Positions 63,042-64,000 of a DNA stretch of 64,000 nt are shown in pieces. The notes under the pieces were generated by a model that saw only the letters and a program-made list of their open reading frames with translations, had not been told where the DNA came from and ran no database searches. A program made the position numbers and the translations under genes. Source of the DNA: Limnochordaceae bacterium (GTDB lineage Bacteria > Bacillota > Limnochordia > Limnochordales > DUMU01); assembly GCA_014896305.1 (NCBI GenBank), contig JADBKQ010000003.1, positions 62,001-126,000 on the forward strand. The letters run 5' to 3'. Position 1 is the stretch's first letter; every line of letters starts with the position of its first letter.

Positions 63042-63617
63042 ATGGGCGTGCTAAAGAATGTGGTTAACAGTGTGGTCGGGATTGCCAAGGGTCACAAGGT
63101 GACGTTGAAAGAGATGTTACGGCCCACAGTCACGGTGATGTACCCGCAAGAACGGCTGGACCTGCCGGTAGGCAGCCGGGGCATCCCGGTACTTCTCAGC
63201 GATGAGCAGGGGAATCTCCTGTGCACCTCCTGCGGCGTCTGCGAGCGGGAGTGCCCGGTGCAGGTCATCCATATCGTTTCGCACCGGGGCGAGGATAAGC
63301 GGAAGGTCCTGGACGAATTCGATATCGATATGAGTCGTTGCATGTTCTGCGGCATCTGTGCCGAGGTTTGCGCTTTCGGCGCGATCGCCATGTCCGACCA
63401 GTATGAGCTGGATGACTTCGAACAGGGGGATTTGATCTATCACAAGGATCAACTGGCCGCCATCGGTCGCACCCAGCGCACCCCTATTACGAATTACGGC
63501 ATCAAGACCGAAGTAGGGGTGCTCGACCAGGTGCGAGCCGGGAGAGCCTCAGCCGCCCAGACGGCGGCCGCTCCGGCCACGAGCACCCCCTCCTCGGAAG
63601 GGAGTCGTTCCGAGTGA
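63042..63617 (+). CDS. nuoI: NADH-quinone oxidoreductase subunit I
   Basis: Ferredoxin-like subunit with two 4Fe-4S clusters. The first motif is CTSCGVCERECPVQVIHI and the second CMFCGICAEVCAFGAIAM, where the usual final CP is CA. The N-terminus has KEMLRPTVTVMYPQERLDLP. 191 residues, including an A/S/T-rich tail of about 30. The ATG giving MGVLKNVVNSVV has GGGGGTGAG upstream. Confidence 0.95.
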   Translation: MGVLKNVVNSVVGIAKGHKVTLKEMLRPTVTVMYPQERLDLPVGSRGIPVLLSDEQGNLLCTSCGVCERECPVQVIHIVSHRGEDKRKVLDEFDIDMSRCMFCGICAEVCAFGAIAMSDQYELDDFEQGDLIYHKDQLAAIGRTQRTPITNYGIKTEVGVLDQVRAGRASAAQTAAAPATSTPSSEGSRSE

Positions 63618-64000
63618 ACACTACCTTGCTCGCCTTCTTCATCGTGGCTTTCATCAGTCTGGTGGCTGCCTGGCGCGTGATCACCGATCCGTCGATCCTG
63701 CACGCCGGCTTATGGATGGGTCTTTCCTTCGTAGGGGTAGCCGGCATCTTCCTTTTGCTGGAAGCCGAGTTCCTGGCTGGCGTGCAGGTCCTCGTTTATG
63801 TGGGGGCAATCACCACCATTATCCTGTTTGGAATCATGCTGTCGGATGTGGGCGAGGTCCGCGTCGGCCCGGAGCCGCCAGGGTGGGTTCAGGCTGGCGC
63901 CGCCTGGCACCGGGGACTGCGTCACGCATTCCCCCTCCTAGTGGCTGCCGGCTTCGCCGGAACGATGCTGGGCTTGTACACTCAGTCCGGCTGGGGACAG
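63614..64000 (+). CDS. nuoJ: NADH-quinone oxidoreductase subunit J, N-terminal part (cut by window edge)
   Basis: Membrane subunit of the proton-pumping arm. The visible part has helices with LLAFFIVAFISLVAAWRVIT, then SFVGVAGIFLLLEAEFLAG and the signature VLVYVGAITTIILFGIML. The GTG start overlaps the nuoI stop (GTGA). About 129 residues are seen; the C-terminus is beyond the window. Confidence 0.93.
   Translation, partial: MNTTLLAFFIVAFISLVAAWRVITDPSILHAGLWMGLSFVGVAGIFLLLEAEFLAGVQVLVYVGAITTIILFGIMLSDVGEVRVGPEPPGWVQAGAAWHRGLRHAFPLLVAAGFAGTMLGLYTQSGWGQ

Overview
The window is a stretch of chromosome from a GC-rich (about 60% by eye), endospore-forming member of the Bacillota (Firmicutes). 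The evidence is the sporulation genes (spoIVA, spoIIP, spoVAC/AD/AE/AF, gerW/ytfJ, a YIEGIA-type protein), a T-box in front of trpS, Bacillota-type gene order (rimO-cinA-recA-recX-rny-ymdB; scpA-scpB-gerW; plsY-der), and frequent GTG/TTG starts behind strong GGAGG-type ribosome sites. Complex I and cytochrome c maturation genes point to a respiring organism, perhaps a deep-branching, possibly thermophilic, class. The species cannot be named from this sequence. No insertion sequence, prophage or CRISPR array was seen. Almost all genes lie on the minus strand; the exceptions are the purine permease, the DUF2953-gerW pair and the nuo operon.

Layout from left to right. 1-0.9 kb: 5' part of trpS, its T-box leader and a tRNA-Trp gene. 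1.0-5 kb: small membrane protein, EF-G paralogue, family-4 uracil-DNA glycosylase, acylphosphatase. 5-11 kb: a peptide ABC transporter operon (oppA-B-C-D-F, transcribed right to left). 11.4-15.6 kb: tRNA-Pro and the aspartate-family operon hom-thrB-lysC. 15.8-22.8 kb: spoIVA, plsY, der, a YIEGIA gene with its small partner, spoIIP, a membrane protein. 23-24.4 kb: purine permease behind a putative PurR operator. 24.7-33.3 kb: an aromatic amino acid, lipid and translation cluster (aroH-hisC fusion, aroF, tyrA, aroA, cmk, plsC, S1 protein). 33.4-38.8 kb: rluB, DUF2953, gerW, scpB, scpA, lysA. 38.9-43.5 kb: spoVA locus with a dodecin and a holin-like membrane protein. 43.7-48.8 kb: ymdB, rny, recX, recA, thpR. 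48.8-53.6 kb: ccmEABCD and a two-component system. 53.7-59 kb: cinA, an FtsH-like protease with a membrane partner, rimO. 59.2-64 kb: nuoA-B-C-D-H-I-J, cut by the window end.

The most unusual item is the peptide-binding protein at 9352-11040. Its family-5 solute-binding fold is in circularly permuted order: the segment that normally ends these proteins follows the signal peptide, and the protein stops exactly where that segment would normally begin. Other notable points are a chorismate mutase-aminotransferase fusion, a cysteine-type (CxxxY) CcmE in a ccm plus two-component block placed between cinA and recA, an FtsH-like protease with almost no extracytoplasmic domain next to a separate membrane-anchored partner, a low-complexity insertion inside GerW, and a nuo operon without nuoEFG between nuoD and nuoH.
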